A stretch of 64,000 bases of DNA from positions 14,938,205 to 15,002,204 of the forward strand of contig NC_067206.1 in NCBI RefSeq assembly GCF_026262505.1, in the 5' to 3' direction. Of this stretch, positions 1-15,496 are shown in pieces. The notes under the pieces are model-generated. The model made no database searches, was not told where the DNA came from, and worked only from the letters and a program-made list of their open reading frames with translations. Positions within the stretch are counted from its first letter, which is position 1. The number at the start of each line of letters is the position of its first letter. Both the position numbers and the translations under genes were made by a program. The stretch comes from Trichomonas vaginalis G3. Lineage: Eukaryota > Parabasalia > Trichomonadida > Trichomonadidae.

Positions 1-817
1 ATTCCCTCTCTGACAGCGGGAAACTTTGTCTGAATGTTAAACTATTCAGACAAAGTTTCCCGCTGTCAGCGAAAGAATTGTTCCATCTGGTGCATAGAGT
101 GTGAATCTATGCACCAAATGGAGCAAGTCCCTCGCGAAATGGCCCAAACTTGCGTCGCATTTCAAAGATTGCGACCCAAATTTTGGCGATTTCTAGTAGA
201 GATGGAGTATTTTGAGTCACTGACCTATATGCAGTGGCTCAAAGGGCTCCATCTCTACTTTGAAGCAAGGAAACTTTCCTCGAAATTTTGATAATTTGAA
301 GAAAGTTTTCAAGCAATTAACAAAGGATTACTCGCTATGAGGTAAAAATTCTAGATTTTCACCTCATAGCGAGAGCTTCCCTTTCATTGCTTGAAAACTT
401 TCCCCAGCTTCAAAATTGGGGAAAGGGCTGTAAAGTCGACTCCGATACCAGCAGGTACCAGAGTATTTAAAAGAGAAGCCCTCGTACGAGTTTCTATGAA
501 GACCTTCTCATTCAAGAAGATCTTAATAGAAAATCGTACGAGGGCATTGGAAACTCGCGTCTGGTACATGTTGGTACCAGAGTGTTTGAGATTTGAAGAC
601 TCTGGTACTAACATGTACCAGAATTTATGATGAATTTCAGATGGACCATTATAAAATGGTAGCGGTTTGTTTCAAAAAATTTAGGTGAGATTTGCATAGA
701 TATAGATTATATGATTTATACATATGAAAAATAATATATAAAAATATAATTTTGAGATAATTATGTAAATAATATTTTAAATATTTGAATTTGAGGTATA
801 ATTTTATAGTAAAATAT
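1..817. repeat. Left arm of an 817-bp inverted repeat
   Basis: Position 1 pairs with 17047 and position 817 with 16231, so the two arms have equal length and almost no differences. The arm breaks off inside an AT-rich stretch just before the tandem array. The outer 620 bp consists of hairpins; the inner 200 bp is plain AT-rich DNA. The window begins inside or at the edge of this arm, and because the right side carries still more hairpins after 17047, the structure probably continues upstream. Small open frames in the arm (for example 34-291 and 391-630) exist only because palindromes lack stops; they are not believable genes. Function is unknown; the arrangement resembles the ends of a large DNA element. 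Confidence 0.9.
10..621. repeat. Cluster of back-to-back hairpins
   Basis: Perfect or near-perfect hairpins follow one another with almost no sequence between them. Clear examples are 10-69 (26-bp stem, 8-nt loop), 80-125, 131-200, 199-259, about 310-395 and 560-621. The left and right halves of some stems differ by a few bases, so these are not simple sequencing fold-backs. The stems have higher GC than the surrounding DNA. Confidence 0.85.
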
Positions 818-898
818 ATTATAAAGAGTATTTATATAAATATTGTAAAATAATATAACTAATAAAAATTGAGACCCCTCCCTGTTTTTGATGTTTTG

Positions 899-3800
899 TC
901 ACGAAAAATATAATTTTGAATGGTTGATTAATAAGTATAAAAATGTCTACGATTTTAAGGAGGGAATTGTTCCTTATGAGGTATACATCATAACTATATA
1001 CCTCATAAGGAATAATTCCCTCTTGATATCCTGTATATTTTTGAATATATTTTTTTAATTAAAGTTCTCAAAAGTATTATCAAAAGTGATTTTTAAAAAT
1101 ATCTCCAATTAATTAACTAATTAAAAGTATTATATTTTTAAAATTAAATAGTTTTTCAATTTTTTTGAAGGAATTGAGATACTTCCCACGACAATAAAAT
1201 TGAGAGGTTTACATTATGACTGATCTTAGCATGCAACATAAAAAAAAATTTTGAAGAAGAACGAAACAATAAGAATTACCGAAAAAGTGACAAAACATCA
1301 AAAAACAGGGAGGGGGTCTCAATTTTTATTACTTATATTATTTTACAATATTTATATAAATACTCTTTATAATATATTTTACTATAAAATTATCTCATAC
1401 CGAAATGGCTCACTAAAAAGTGACATTTTTGGCGCCAATAATTTGATTTTTCTGATTCTTTCTATTTAGATATATTTATTTAATATTCATATTCCTTTAT
1501 ATTGTAATAAACAGAAATTCATCAAAAGTGACAGCTCTCATTTTTTTGACATTTGTAAATTCTAAATTGAATGAGAAAAATGAAATAATACTAAGCATAA
1601 TACAATATTCTAGATTTAATTATAATTAGGGAAAAGTTGGTTTTGAGAGTAGTTTTCATAGGCATATAGAATGAAATCTTCTGAAAAATAATATCACATA
1701 AACTCATATTATTTTCTAATATATAACTATTTTATATAAAAACCAAATTCAATGATCTTAAAAGCGAAGGATAAACCTCAAAATTTACGAATATAATGAG
1801 TGGGAATATAATGCTTATCTATCATAAAACCATATGAAATATCAATTTTTGCTTTACGCCTAATTTTTGACGACAATTAGCAAAAAATGTTAAATGTTAA
1901 CACTCAGTCCATTTGAATATGAAAAATAAAATTGACTTTGATTAAATGTTTTTATTTATCATGCAATTCTTCTTGCGACCAAAGATTTGAATAAAAGTTC
2001 AAAAAATAAGATAGCTTAAAAAATAATATACGGTAGTGTTTACTAATAGATGAATAGTATATAAATTCTATTAAAATGGATTTGATCCAAAAAATATAAA
2101 ACCAAAAATAATTGTTATAATTTAAATGAAGAAGTAATTTAAAACGATTTTATTTATGATCAAATTTTATATATTTTTTTGGATCAAATCCATTTTAATA
2201 GAATTTATATACTATTCATCTATTAGTAAACACTACCGTATATTATTTTTTAAGCTATCTTATTTTTTGAAATTTTATTCAAATCTTTGGTCGCAAGAAG
2301 AATTGCATGATAAATAAAAACATTTAATCAAAGTCAATTTTATTTTTCATATTCAAATGGACTGAGTGTTAACATTTAACATTTTTTGCTAATTGTCGTC
2401 AAAAATTAGGCGTAAAGCAAAAATTGATATTTCATATGGTTTTATGATAGATAAGCATTATATTCCCACTCATTATATTCGTAAATTTTGAGGTTTATCC
2501 TTCGCTTTTAAGATCATTGAATTTGGTTTTTATATAAAATAGTTATATATTAGAAAATAATATGAGTTTATGTGATATTATTTTTCAGAAGATTTTGTGT
2601 TCTTCTTCAAAATTTTATTTTTTATTAAAAAGAATCTTTAGAAAATATACATTTACTTTAATTAATATTTAAAAACGTGCTCTATCAAAAGTTCCAAAAA
2701 TTCAATATTTTAGCTTTTCTGAGGTGTCACTTTTGATGAATTTCTGTTTACAACAATATTGCCTCATATTATTTCCCATTTTTAATCATATTATACAAAT
2801 CTTTAATAATTTTTAATGTTTTGAGCTTCAAAATCTTGTTCTAACTATTTTCATTCATATATCCTAGAAAAAATTAAAAAGTTTTTTAGAAATAAAAATG
2901 TTTGTATGTAAAGTATTGAAAATATTCTAGATGAGAAGACATTCTCCAGAAGAGATTGATATTGTTGTAAACAGAAATTCATCAAAAGTGACACCTCAGA
3001 AAAGTTAAAATATTGAATTTTTGGAACTTTTGATAGAGCACGTTTTTAAATATTAATTAAAGTAAATGTATATTTTGTAAAGATTCTTTTTAATAAATGT
3101 TGCATGCTAAGTTCGGTCAACGATAGAAATTGAGTGGAAATTAATCGTCGAGGAAGTACGATTATGTAAAGTAAAAAAATGTTGTGGGATTTTTAATATT
3201 ATATATTATTTTATAATAAAATTTTTTTGAGTCATTTTAAGAAGCACATATAATTTTTTGAATTTAAAAATTAAAGTAGTGTCAAACGAATTTATCACTT
3301 AATTTAATACTCAGATTTCTTAAAATTAATGAAAAAAAGGTTTTCTGAGAACTTTTGAGAATGGTTTTCAAATTCCATTATTGAAAATATATAGGTATTG
3401 TATGAAATTCAAACTCTATATTTATTAAAATTCTAAATTTTTAATAAAATCACATTTCAGAGGAATATAATTTTGAATGGTTGATTAATAAGTATAAAAA
3501 TGTCTACGATTTTAAGGAGGGAATTGTTCCTTATGAGGTATACATCATAACTATATACCTCATAAGGAATAATTCCCTCTTGATATCCTGTATATTTTTG
3601 AATATATTTTTTTAATTAAAGTTCTCAAAAGTATTATCAAAAGTGATTTTTAAAAAATATCTCCAATTAATTAACTAATTAAAAGTATTATATTTTTAAA
3701 ATTAAATAGTTTTTCAATTTTTTTGAAGGAATTGAGATACTTCCCACGACAATAAAATTGAGAGGTTTACATTATGACTGATCTTAGCATGCAACATAAA

Positions 3801-6800
3801 AAAAAATTTTGAAGAAGAACGAAACAATAAGAATTACCGAAAAAGTGACAAAACATCAAAAACAGGGAGGGGGTCTCAATTTTTATTACTTATATTATTT
3901 TACAATATTTATATAAATACTCTTTATAATATATTTTACTATAAAATTATCTCATACCGAAATGGCTCACTAAAAAGTGACATTTTTGGCGCCAATAATT
4001 TGATTTTTCTGATTCTTTCTATTTAGATATATTTATTTAATATTCATATTCCTTTATATTGTAATAAACAGAAATTCATCAAAAGTGACAGCTCTCATTT
4101 TTTTGACATTTGTAAATTCTAAATTGAATGAGAAAAATGAAATAATACTAAGCATAATACAATATTCTAGATTTAATTATAATTAGGGAAAAGTTGGTTT
4201 TGAGAGTAGTTTTCATAGGCATATAGAATGAAATCTTCTGAAAAATAATATCACATAAACTCATATTATTTTCTAATATATAACTATTTTATATAAAAAC
4301 CAAATTCAATGATCTTAAAAGCGAAGGATAAACCTCAAAATTTACGAATATAATGAGTGGGAATATAATGCTTATCTATCATAAAACCATATGAAATATC
4401 AATTTTTGCTTTACGCCTAATTTTTGACGACAATTAGCAAAAAATGTTAAATGTTAACACTCAGTCCATTTGAATATGAAAAATAAAATTGACTTTGATT
4501 AAATGTTTTTATTTATCATGCAATTCTTCTTGCGACCAAAGATTTGAATAAAAGTTCAAAAAATAAGATAGCTTAAAAAATAATATACGGTAGTGTTTAC
4601 TAATAGATGAATAGTATATAAATTCTATTAAAATGGATTTGATCCAAAAAAATATATAAAATTTGATCATAAATAAAATCGTTTTAAATTACTTCTTCAT
4701 TTAAATTATAACAATTATTTTTGGTTTTATATTTTTTGGATCAAATCCATTTTAATAGAATTTATATACTATTCATCTATTAGTAAACACTACCGTATAT
4801 TATTTTTTAAGCTATCTTATTTTTTGAAATTTTATTCAAATCTTTGGTCGCAAGAAGAATTGCATGATAAATAAAAACATTTAATCAAAGTCAATTTTAT
4901 TTTTCATATTCAAATGGACTGAGTGTTAACATTTAACATTTTTTGCTAATTGTCGTCAAAAATTAGGCGTAAAGCAAAAATTGATATTTCATATGGTTTT
5001 ATGATAGATAAGCATTATATTCCCACTCATTATATTCGTAAATTTTGAGGTTTATCCTTCGCTTTTAAGATCATTGAATTTGGTTTTTATATAAAATAGT
5101 TATATATTAGAAAATAATATGAGTTTATGTGATATTATTTTTCAGAAGATTTTGTGTTCTTCTTCAAAATTTTATTTTTTATTAAAAAGAATCTTTAGAA
5201 AATATACATTTACTTTAATTAATATTTAAAAACGTGCTCTATCAAAAGTTCCAAAAATTCAATATTTTAGCTTTTCTGAGGTGTCACTTTTGATGAATTT
5301 CTGTTTACAACAATATTGCCTCATATTATTTCCCATTTTTAATCATATTATACAAATCTTTAATAATTTTTAATGTTTTGAGCTTCAAAATCTTGTTCTA
5401 ACTATTTTCATTCATATATCCTAGAAAAAATTAAAAAGTTTTTTAGAAATAAAAATGTTTGTATGTAAAGTATTGAAAATATTCTAGATGAGAAGACATT
5501 CTCCAGAAGAGATTGATATTGTTGTAAACAGAAATTCATCAAAAGTGACACCTCAGAAAAGTTAAAATATTGAATTTTTGGAACTTTTGATAGAGCACGT
5601 TTTTAAATATTAATTAAAGTAAATGTATATTTTGTAAAGATTCTTTTTAATAAATGTTGCATGCTAAGTTCGGTCAACGATAGAAATTGAGTGGAAATTA
5701 ATCGTCGAGGAAGTACGATTATGTAAAGTAAAAAAATGTTGTGGGATTTTTAATATTATATATTATTTTATAATAAAATTTTTTTGAGTCATTTTAAGAA
5801 GCACATATAATTTTTTGAATTTAAAAATTAAAGTAGTGTCAAACGAATTTATCACTTAATTTAATACTCAGATTTCTTAAAATTAATGAAAAAAAGGTTT
5901 TCTGAGAACTTTTGAGAATGGTTTTCAAATTCCATTATTGAAAATATATAGGTATTGTATGAAATTCAAACTCTATATTTATTAAAATTCTAAATTTTTA
6001 ATAAAATCACATTTCAGAGGAATATAATTTTGAATGGTTGATTAATAAGTATAAAAATGTCTACGATTTTAAGGAGGGAATTGTTCCTTATGAGGTATAC
6101 ATCATAACTATATACCTCATAAGGAATAATTCCCTCTTGATATCCTGTATATTTTTGAATATATTTTTTTAATTAAAGTTCTCAAAAGTATTATCAAAAG
6201 TGATTTTTAAAAAATATCTCCAATTAATTAACTAATTAAAAGTATTATATTTTTAAAATTAAATAGTTTTTCAATTTTTTTGAAGGAATTGAGATACTTC
6301 CCACGACAATAAAATTGAGAGGTTTACATTATGACTGATCTTAGCATGCAACATAAAAAAAAATTTTGAAGAAGAACGAAACAATAAGAATTACCGAAAA
6401 AGTGACAAAACATCAAAAACAGGGAGGGGTCTCAATTTTTATTACTTATATTATTTTACAATATTTATATAAATACTCTTTATAATATATTTTACTATAA
6501 AATTATCTCATACCGAAATGGCTCACTAAAAAGTGACATTTTTGGCGCCAATAATTTGATTTTTCTGATTCTTTCTATTTAGATATATTTATTTAATATT
6601 CATATTCCTTTATATTGTAATAAACAGAAATTCATCAAAAGTGACAGCTCTCATTTTTTGACATTTGTAAATTCTAAATTGAATGAGAAAAATGAAATAA
6701 TACTAAGCATAATACAATATTCTAGATTTAATTATAATTAGGGAAAAGTTGGTTTTGAGAGTAGTTTTCATAGGCATATAGAATGAAATCTTCTGAAAAA

Positions 6801-9800
6801 TAATATCACATAAACTCATATTATTTTCTAATATATAACTATTTTATATAAAAACCAAATTCAATGATCTTAAAAGCGAAGGATAAACCTCAAAATTTAC
6901 GAATATAATGAGTGGGAATATAATGCTTATCTATCATAAAACCATATGAAATATCAATTTTTGCTTTACGCCTAATTTTTGACGACAATTAGCAAAAATG
7001 TTAAATGTTAACACTCAGTCCATTTGAATATGAAAAATAAAATTGACTTTGATTAAATGTTTTTATTTATCATGCAATTCTTCTTGCGACCAAAGATTTG
7101 AATAAAAGTTCAAAAAATAAGATAGCTTAAAAAATAATATACGGTAGTGTTTACTAATAGATGAATAGTATATAAATTCTATTAAAATGGATTTGATCCA
7201 AAATAAAACCAAATAATAATTGTTATAATTTAAATGAAGAAGTAATTTAAAACTTTTATTTATCAAATTTTATATATTTTTTTGGATCAAATCCATTTTA
7301 ATAGAATTTATATACTATTCATCTATTAGTAAACACTACCGTATATTATTTTTTAAGCTATCTTATTTTTTGAAATTTTATTCAAATCTTTGGTCGCAAG
7401 AAGAATTGCATGATAAATAAAAACATTTAATCAAAGTCAATTTTATTTTTCATATTCAAATGGACTGAGTGTTAACATTTAACATTTTTTGCTAATTGTC
7501 GTCAAAAATTAGGCGTAAAGCAAAAATTGATATTTCATATGGTTTTATGATAGATAAGCATTATATTCCCACTCATTATATTCGTAAATTTTGAGGTTTT
7601 CCTTCGCTTTTAAGATCATTGAATTTGGTTTTTATATAAAATAGTTATATATTAGAAAATAATATGAGTTTATGTGATATTATTTTTCAGAAGATTTTGT
7701 GTTCTTCTTCAAAATTTTATTTTTTATTAAAAAGAATCTTTAGAAAATATACATTTACTTTAATTAATATTTAAAAACGTGCTCTATCAAAAGTTCCAAA
7801 AATTCAATATTTTAGCTTTTCTGAGGTGTCACTTTTGATGAATTTCTGTTTACAACAATATTGCCTCATATTATTTCCCATTTTAATCATATTATACAAA
7901 TCTTTAATAATTTTTAATGTTTTGAGCTTCAAAATCTTGTTCTAACTATTTTCATTCATATATCCTAGAAAAAATTAAAAAGTTTTTTAGAAATAAAAAT
8001 GTTTGTATGTAAAGTATTGAAAATATTCTAGATGAGAAGACATTCTCAGAAGAGATTGATATTGTTGTAAACAGAAATTCATCAAAAGTGACACCTCAGA
8101 AAAGTTAAAATATTGAATTTTTGGAACTTTTGATAGAGCACGTTTTTAAATATTAATTAAAGTAAATGTATATTTTGTAAAGATTCTTTTTAATAAATGT
8201 TGCATGCTAAGTCGGTCAACGATAGAAATTGAGTGGAAATAATCGTCGAGGAAGTACGATTATGTAAAGTAAAAAAATGTTGTGGGATTTTAATATTATA
8301 TATTATTTTATAATAAATTTTTTGAGTCATTTAAGAACACATATAATTTTTTGAATTTAAAATTAAAGTATGTCAAACGAATTTATCACTTAATTTAATA
8401 CTCAGATTTTCTTAAAATTAATGAAAAAAAAGTTTCTGAGAACTTTTGAGAATGTTTTCAAATTCCATTATTGAAAATATATAGGTATTATGAAATTCAA
8501 ACTCTATATTTATTAAAATTCTAATTTTTAATAAAATCACATTCAGAGGAATATAATTTTGAATGTTGATTAATAAGTATAAATGTCTACGATTTTAAGG
8601 AGGGAATTGTTCTTATGAGGTATACATCATACTATATACCTCATAAGGAATAATTCCCTCTTGATATCCTGTATATTTTTGAATATATTTTTTTAATTAA
8701 AGTTCTCAAAGTATTATCAAAAAGTGATTTTTAAAAATATCTCAATTAATTAACTAATTAAAAGTATTATATTTTTAAAATTAAATAGTTTTTCAATTTT
8801 TTTGAAGGAATTGAGATACTTCCCACGACAATAAAATTGAGAGGTTACATTATGACTGATCTTAGCATGCAACATAAAAAAAAATTTTGAAGAAGAACGA
8901 AACAATAAGAATTACCGAAAAGTGCAAAACATCAAAAACAGGGAGGGGTCTCAATTTTTATTACTTATATTATTTTACAATATTATATAAATACTCTTTA
9001 ATAATATTTTACTATAAAATTATCTCATACCGAAATGGCTCACTAAAAAGTGACATTTTTGGCGCCAATAATTTGATTTTCTGATTCTTTCTATTTAGAT
9101 ATATTTATTTAATATTCATATTCCTTTATTTGTAATAAACAGAAATTCATCAAAAGTGACAGCTCTCATTTTTTGACATTTGTAAATTCTAAATTGAATG
9201 AGAAAAATGAAATAATACTAAGCATAATACAATATTCTAGATTTAATTATAATTAGGGAAAAGTTGGTTTTGAGAGTAGTTTTCATAGGCATATAGAATG
9301 AAATCTTCTGAAAAATAATATCACATAAACTCATATTATTTTCTAATATATAACTATTTTATATAAAAACCAAATTCAATGATCTTAAAAGCGAAGGATA
9401 AACCTCAAAATTTACGAATATAATGAGTGGGAATATAATGCTTATCTATCATAAAACCATATGAAATATCAATTTTTGCTTTACGCCTAATTTTTGACGA
9501 CAATTAGCAAAAAATGTTAAATGTTAACACTCAGTCCATTTGAATATGAAAAATAAAATTGACTTTGATTAAATTTTTATTTATCATGCAATTCTTCTTG
9601 CGACCAAAGATTTGAATAAAAGTTCAAAAAATAAGATAGCTTAAAAAATAATATACGGTAGTGTTTACTAATAGATGAATAGTATATAAATTCTATTAAA
9701 ATGGATTTGATCCAAAAAATATATAAAATTTGATCATAAATAAAATCGTTTTAAATTACTTCTTCATTTAAATTATAACAATTATTTTTGGTTTTATATT

Positions 9801-12800
9801 TTTTGGATCAAATCCATTTTAATAGAATTTATATACTATTCATCTATTAGTAAACACTACCGTATATTATTTTTTAAGCTATCTTATTTTTTGAAATTTT
9901 ATTCAAATCTTTGGTCGCAAGAAGAATTGCATGATAAATAAAAACATTTAATCAAAGTCAATTTTATTTTTCATATTCAAATGGACTGAGTGTTAACATT
10001 TAACATTTTTTGCTAATTGTCGTCAAAAATTAGGCGTAAAGCAAAAATTGATATTTCATATGGTTTTATGATAGATAAGCATTATATTCCCACTCATTAT
10101 ATTCGTAAATTTTGAGGTTTATCCTTCGCTTTTAAGATCATTGAATTTGGTTTTTATATAAAATAGTTATATATTAGAAAATAATATGAGTTTATGTGAT
10201 ATTATTTTTCAGAAGATTTTGTGTTCTTCTTCAAAATTTTATTTTTTATTAAAAAGAATCTTTAGAAAATATACATTTACTTTAATTATATTTAAAAACG
10301 TGCTCTATCAAAAGTTCCAAAAATTCAATATTTTAGCTTTTCTGAGGTGTCACTTTTGATGAATTTCTGTTTACAACAATATTGCCTCATATTATTTCCC
10401 ATTTTTAATCATATTATACAAATCTTTAATAATTTTTAATGTTTTGAGCTTCAAAATCTTGTTCTAACTATTTTCATTCATATATCCTAGAAAAAATTAA
10501 AAAGTTTTTAGAAATAAAAATGTTTGTATGTAAAGTATTGAAAATATTCTAGATGAGAAGACATTCCCAGAAGAGATTGATATTGTTGTAAACAGAAATT
10601 CATCAAAAGTGACACCTCAGAAAAGTTAAAATATTGAATTTTTGGAACTTTTGATAGAGCACGTTTTTAAATATTAATTAAAGTAAATTATATTTTGTAA
10701 AGATTCTTTTTAATAAATGTTGCATGCTAAGTTCGGTCAACGATAGAAATTGAGTGGAATTAATCGTCGAGGAAGTACGATTATGTAAAGTAAAAAAATG
10801 TTGTGGGATTTTAATATTATATATTATTTTATAATAAAATTTTTTTGAGTCATTTTAAGAAGCACATATAATTTTTTGAATTTAAAAATTAAAGTAGTGT
10901 CAAACGAATTTATCACTTAATTTAATACTCAGATTTCTTAAATTAATGAAAAAAAGGTTTTCTGAGAACTTTTGAGAATGGTTTTCAAATTCCATTATTG
11001 AAAATATATAGGTATTGTATGAATTCAAACTCTATATTTATTAAAATTCTAAATTTTTAATAAAATCACATTTCAGAGGAATATAATTTTGAATGGTTGA
11101 TTAATAAGTATAAAAATGTCTACGATTTTAAGGAGGGAATTGTTCCTTATGAGGTATACATCATAACTATATACTCATAAGGAATAATTCCCTCTTGATA
11201 TCCTGTATATTTTTGAATATATTTTTTTAATTAAAGTTCTCAAAAGTATTATCAAAAGTGATTTTTAAAAAATATCTCCAATTAATTAACTAATTAAAAG
11301 TATTATATTTTTAAAATTAAATAGTTTTTTCAATTTTTGAAGGAATTGAGATACTTCCCACGACAATAAAATTGAGAGGTTTACATTATGACTGATCTTA
11401 GCATGCAACATAAAAAAAAATTTTGAAGAAGAACGAAACAATAAGAATTACCGAAAAAGTGACAAAACATCAAAAACAGGGAGGGGGTCTCAATTTTTAT
11501 TACTTATATTATTTTACAATATTTATATAAATACTCTTTATATATATTTTACTAAAAATTATCTCATACCGAAATGGCTCACTAAAAAGTGACATTTTTG
11601 GCGCCAATAATTTGATTTTTCTGATTCTTTCTATTTAGATATATTTATTTAATATTCATATTCCTTTATATTGTAATAAACAGAAATTCATCAAAGTGAC
11701 AGCTCTCATTTTTTTTGACATTTGTAAATTCTAAATTGAATGAGAAAAATGAAATAATACTAAGCATAATACAATATTCTAGATTTAATTATAATTAGGG
11801 AAAAGTTGGTTTTGAGAGTAGTTTTCATAGGCATATAGAATGAAATCTTCTGAAAAATAATATCACATAAACTCATATTATTTTCTAATATATAACTATT
11901 TTATATAAAAACCAAATTCAATGATCTTAAAAGCGAAGGATAAACCTCAAAATTTACGAATATAATGAGTGGGAATATAATGCTTATCTATCATAAAACC
12001 ATATGAAATATCAATTTTTGCTTTACGCCTAATTTTTGACGACAATTAGCAAAAAATGTTAAATGTTAACACTCAGTCCATTTGAATATGAAAAATAAAA
12101 TTGACTTTGATTAAATGTTTTTATTTATCATGCAATTCTTCTTGCGACCAAAGATTTGAATAAAAGTTCAAAAAATAAGATAGCTTAAAAAATAATATAC
12201 GGTAGTGTTTACTAATAGATGAATAGTATATAATTCTATTAAAATGGATTTGATCCAAAAAAATATATAAAATTTGATCATAAATAAAATCGTTTTAAAT
12301 TACTTCTTCATTTAAATTATAACAATTATTTTTGGTTTTATATTTTTTGGATCAAATCCATTTTAATAGAATTTATATACTATTCATCTATTAGTAAACA
12401 CTACCGTATATTATTTTTTAAGCTATCTTATTTTTTGAAATTTTATTCAAATCTTTGGTCGCAAGAAGAATTGCATGATAAATAAAAACATTTAATCAAA
12501 GTCAATTTTATTTTTCATATTCAAATGGACTGAGTGTTAACATTTAACATTTTTTGCTAATTGTCGTCAAAAATTAGGCGTAAAGCAAAAATTGATATTT
12601 CATATGGTTTTATGATAGATAAGCATTATATTCCCACTCATTATATTCGTAAATTTTGAGGTTTATCCTTCGCTTTTAAGATCATTGAATTTGGTTTTTA
12701 TATAAAATAGTTATATATTAGAAAATAATATGAGTTTATGTGATATTATTTTTCAGAAGATTTTGTGTTCTTCTTCAAAATTTTATTTTTTATTAAAAAG

Positions 12801-15309
12801 AATCTTTAGAAAATATACATTTACTTTAATTAATATTTAAAAACGTGCTCTATCAAAAGTTCCAAAAATTCAATATTTTAGCTTTTCTGAGGTGTCACTT
12901 TTGATGAATTTCTGTTTACAACAATATTGCCTCATATTATTTCCCATTTTTAATCATATTATACAAATCTTTAATAATTTTTAATGTTTTGAGCTTCAAA
13001 ATCTTGTTCTAACTATTTTCATTCATATATCCTAGAAAAAATTAAAAAGTTTTTTAGAAATAAAAATGTTTGTATGTAAAGTATTGAAAATATTCTAGAT
13101 GAGAAGACATTCTCCAGAAGAGATTGATATTGTTGTAAACAGAAATTCATCAAAAGTGACACCTCAGAAAAGTTAAAATATTGAATTTTTGGAACTTTTG
13201 ATAGAGCACGTTTTTAAATATTAATTAAAGTAAATGTATATTTTGTAAAGATTCTTTTTAATAAATGTTGCATGCTAAGTTCGGTCAACGATAGAAATTG
13301 AGTGGAAATTAATCGTCGAGGAAGTACGATTATGTAAAGTAAAAAAATGTTGTGGGATTTTTAATATTATATATTATTTTATAATAAAATTTTTTTGAGT
13401 CATTTTAAGAAGCACATATAATTTTTTGAATTTAAAAATTAAAGTAGTGTCAAACGAATTTATCACTTAATTTAATACTCAGATTTCTTAAATTAATGAA
13501 AAAAAGGTTTTCTGAGAACTTTTGAGAATGGTTTTCAAATTCCATTATTGAAAATATATAGGTATTGTATGAAATTCAAACTCTATATTTATTAAAATTC
13601 TAAATTTTTAATAAAATCACATTTCAGAGGAATATAATTTTGAATGGTTGATTAATAAGTATAAAAAATGTCTACGATTTTAAGGAGGGAATTGTTCCTT
13701 ATGAGGTATACATCATAACTATATACCTCATAAGGAATAATTCCCTCTTGATATCCTGTATATTTTTGAATATATTTTTTTAATTAAAGTTCTCAAAAGT
13801 ATTATCAAAAGTGATTTTTAAAAAATATCTCCAATTAATTAACTAATTAAAAGTATTATATTTTTAAAATTAAATAGTTTTTCAATTTTTTTGAAGGAAT
13901 TGAGATACTTCCCACGACAATAAAATTGAGAGGTTTACATTATGACTGATCTTAGCATGCAACATAAAAAAATTTTGAAGAAGAACGAAACAATAAGAAT
14001 TACCGAAAAAGTGACAAAACATCAAAAACAGGGAGGGGGTCTCAATTTTTATTACTTATATTATTTTACAATATTTATATAAATACTCTTTATAATATAT
14101 TTTACTATAAAATTATCTCATACCGAAATGGCTCACTAAAAAGTGACATTTTTGGCGCCAATAATTTGATTTTTTGATTCTTTCTATTTAGATATATTTA
14201 TTTAATATTCATATTCCTTTATATTGTAATAAACAGAAATTCATCAAAAGTGACAGCTCTCATTTTTTTGACATTTGTAAATTCTAAATTGAATGAGAAA
14301 AATGAAATAATACTAAGCATAATACAATATTCTAGATTTAATTATAATTAGGGAAAAGTTGGTTTTGAGAGTAGTTTTCATAGGCATATAGAATGAAATC
14401 TTCTGAAAAATAATATCACATAAACTCATATTATTTTCTAATATATAACTATTTTATATAAAAACCAAATTCAATGATCTTAAAAGCGAAGGATAAACCT
14501 CAAAATTTACGAATATAATGAGTGGGAATATAATGCTTATCTATCATAAAACCATATGAAATATCAATTTTTGCTTTACGCCTAATTTTTGACGACAATT
14601 AGCAAAAAATGTTAAATGTTAACACTCAGTCCATTTGAATATGAAAAATAAAATTGACTTTGAGTAAATGTTTTTATTTATCATGCAATTCTTCTTGCGA
14701 CCAAAGATTTGAATAAAATTTCAAAAAATAAGATAGCTTAAAAAATAATATACGGTAGTGTTTACTAATAGATGAATAGTATATAAATTCTATTAAAATG
14801 GATTTGATCCAAAAAATATAAAACCAAAAATAATTGTTATAATTTAAATGAAGAAGTAATTTAAAACGATTTTATTTATGATCAAATTTTATATATTTTT
14901 TTGGATCAAATCCATTTTAATAGAATTTATATACTATTCATCTATTAGTAAACACTACCGTATATTATTTTTTAAGCTATCTTATTTTTTGAAATTTTAT
15001 TCAAATCTTTGGTCGCAAGAAGAATTGCATGATAAATAAAAACATTTAATCAAAGTCAATTTTATTTTTCATATTCAAATGGACTGAGTGTTAACATTTA
15101 ACATTTTTTGCTAATTGTCGTCAAAAATTAGGCGTAAAGCAAAAATTGATATTTCATATGGTTTTATGATAGATAAGCATTATATTCCCACTCATTATAT
15201 TCGTAAATTTTGAGGTTTATCCTTCGCTTTTAAGATCATTGAATTTGGTTTTTATATATAAATAGTTTATATATTAGAAAATAATATGAGTTTATGTGAT
15301 ATTATTTTT
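899..15309. repeat. Tandem array, six units of about 2.55 kb
   Basis: A landmark (GATTTTAAGG) recurs at 951, 3508, 6065, 8591, 11124 and 13676, giving unit lengths of 2557, 2557, 2526, 2533 and 2552 bp. The third and fourth units carry many one-base losses; the others are nearly identical. No open frame longer than about 70 codons exists, so the array is non-coding. Each unit holds a short hairpin (for example 955-1022), a long palindrome with 415-bp arms, and a second inverted repeat (about 2610-2765 against 2960-3095). Stretches resembling transposon ends (AAAAGTGACA with flanking AAATTCATC) occur at the arm edges. Confidence 0.92.
1674..2595. repeat. Long palindrome with invertible spacer (unit 1 of 6)
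   Basis: Arms 1674-2088 and 2181-2595 are inverted copies; the 92-bp spacer (2089-2180) between GATCC and GGATC is not palindromic. The same structure recurs in every unit, with spacers at 4646-4737, 7200-7283, 9714-9804, 12257-12348 and 14811-14902. Read on the + strand, the spacer orientation is A, B, A, B, B, A, where B is the reverse complement of A. Flanking arm sequence keeps one orientation, so only the spacer has turned over. Confidence 0.9.
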
Positions 15310-15496
15310 CAGAAGATTTCATTCTATATGCCTATGAAAACTACTCTCAAAACCAACTTTTCCCTAATTATAATTAAATCTAGAATATTGTATTATGCTT
15401 AGTATTATTTCATTTTTCTCATTCAATTTAGAATTTACAAATGTCAAAAAAATGAGAGCTGTCACTTTTGATGAATTTCTGTTTATTACAATATTG
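15310..15496. repeat. Inverted end piece closing the 2.55-kb array
   Basis: This stretch is the reverse complement of the part of each unit that precedes the palindrome (about 1500-1680 in unit 1). In the last unit the palindrome is therefore extended on the right to arms of about 600 bp, ending at an AAATTCATCAAAAGTGACA motif in inverted orientation. It suggests the array grew inside an element whose two ends carried this motif. Confidence 0.75.

Noticed and set aside
34-630. Open frames in the hairpin arm, also present at 16418-17014
   Set aside because: They run through palindromes in both directions and are repeated only because the arm is repeated.
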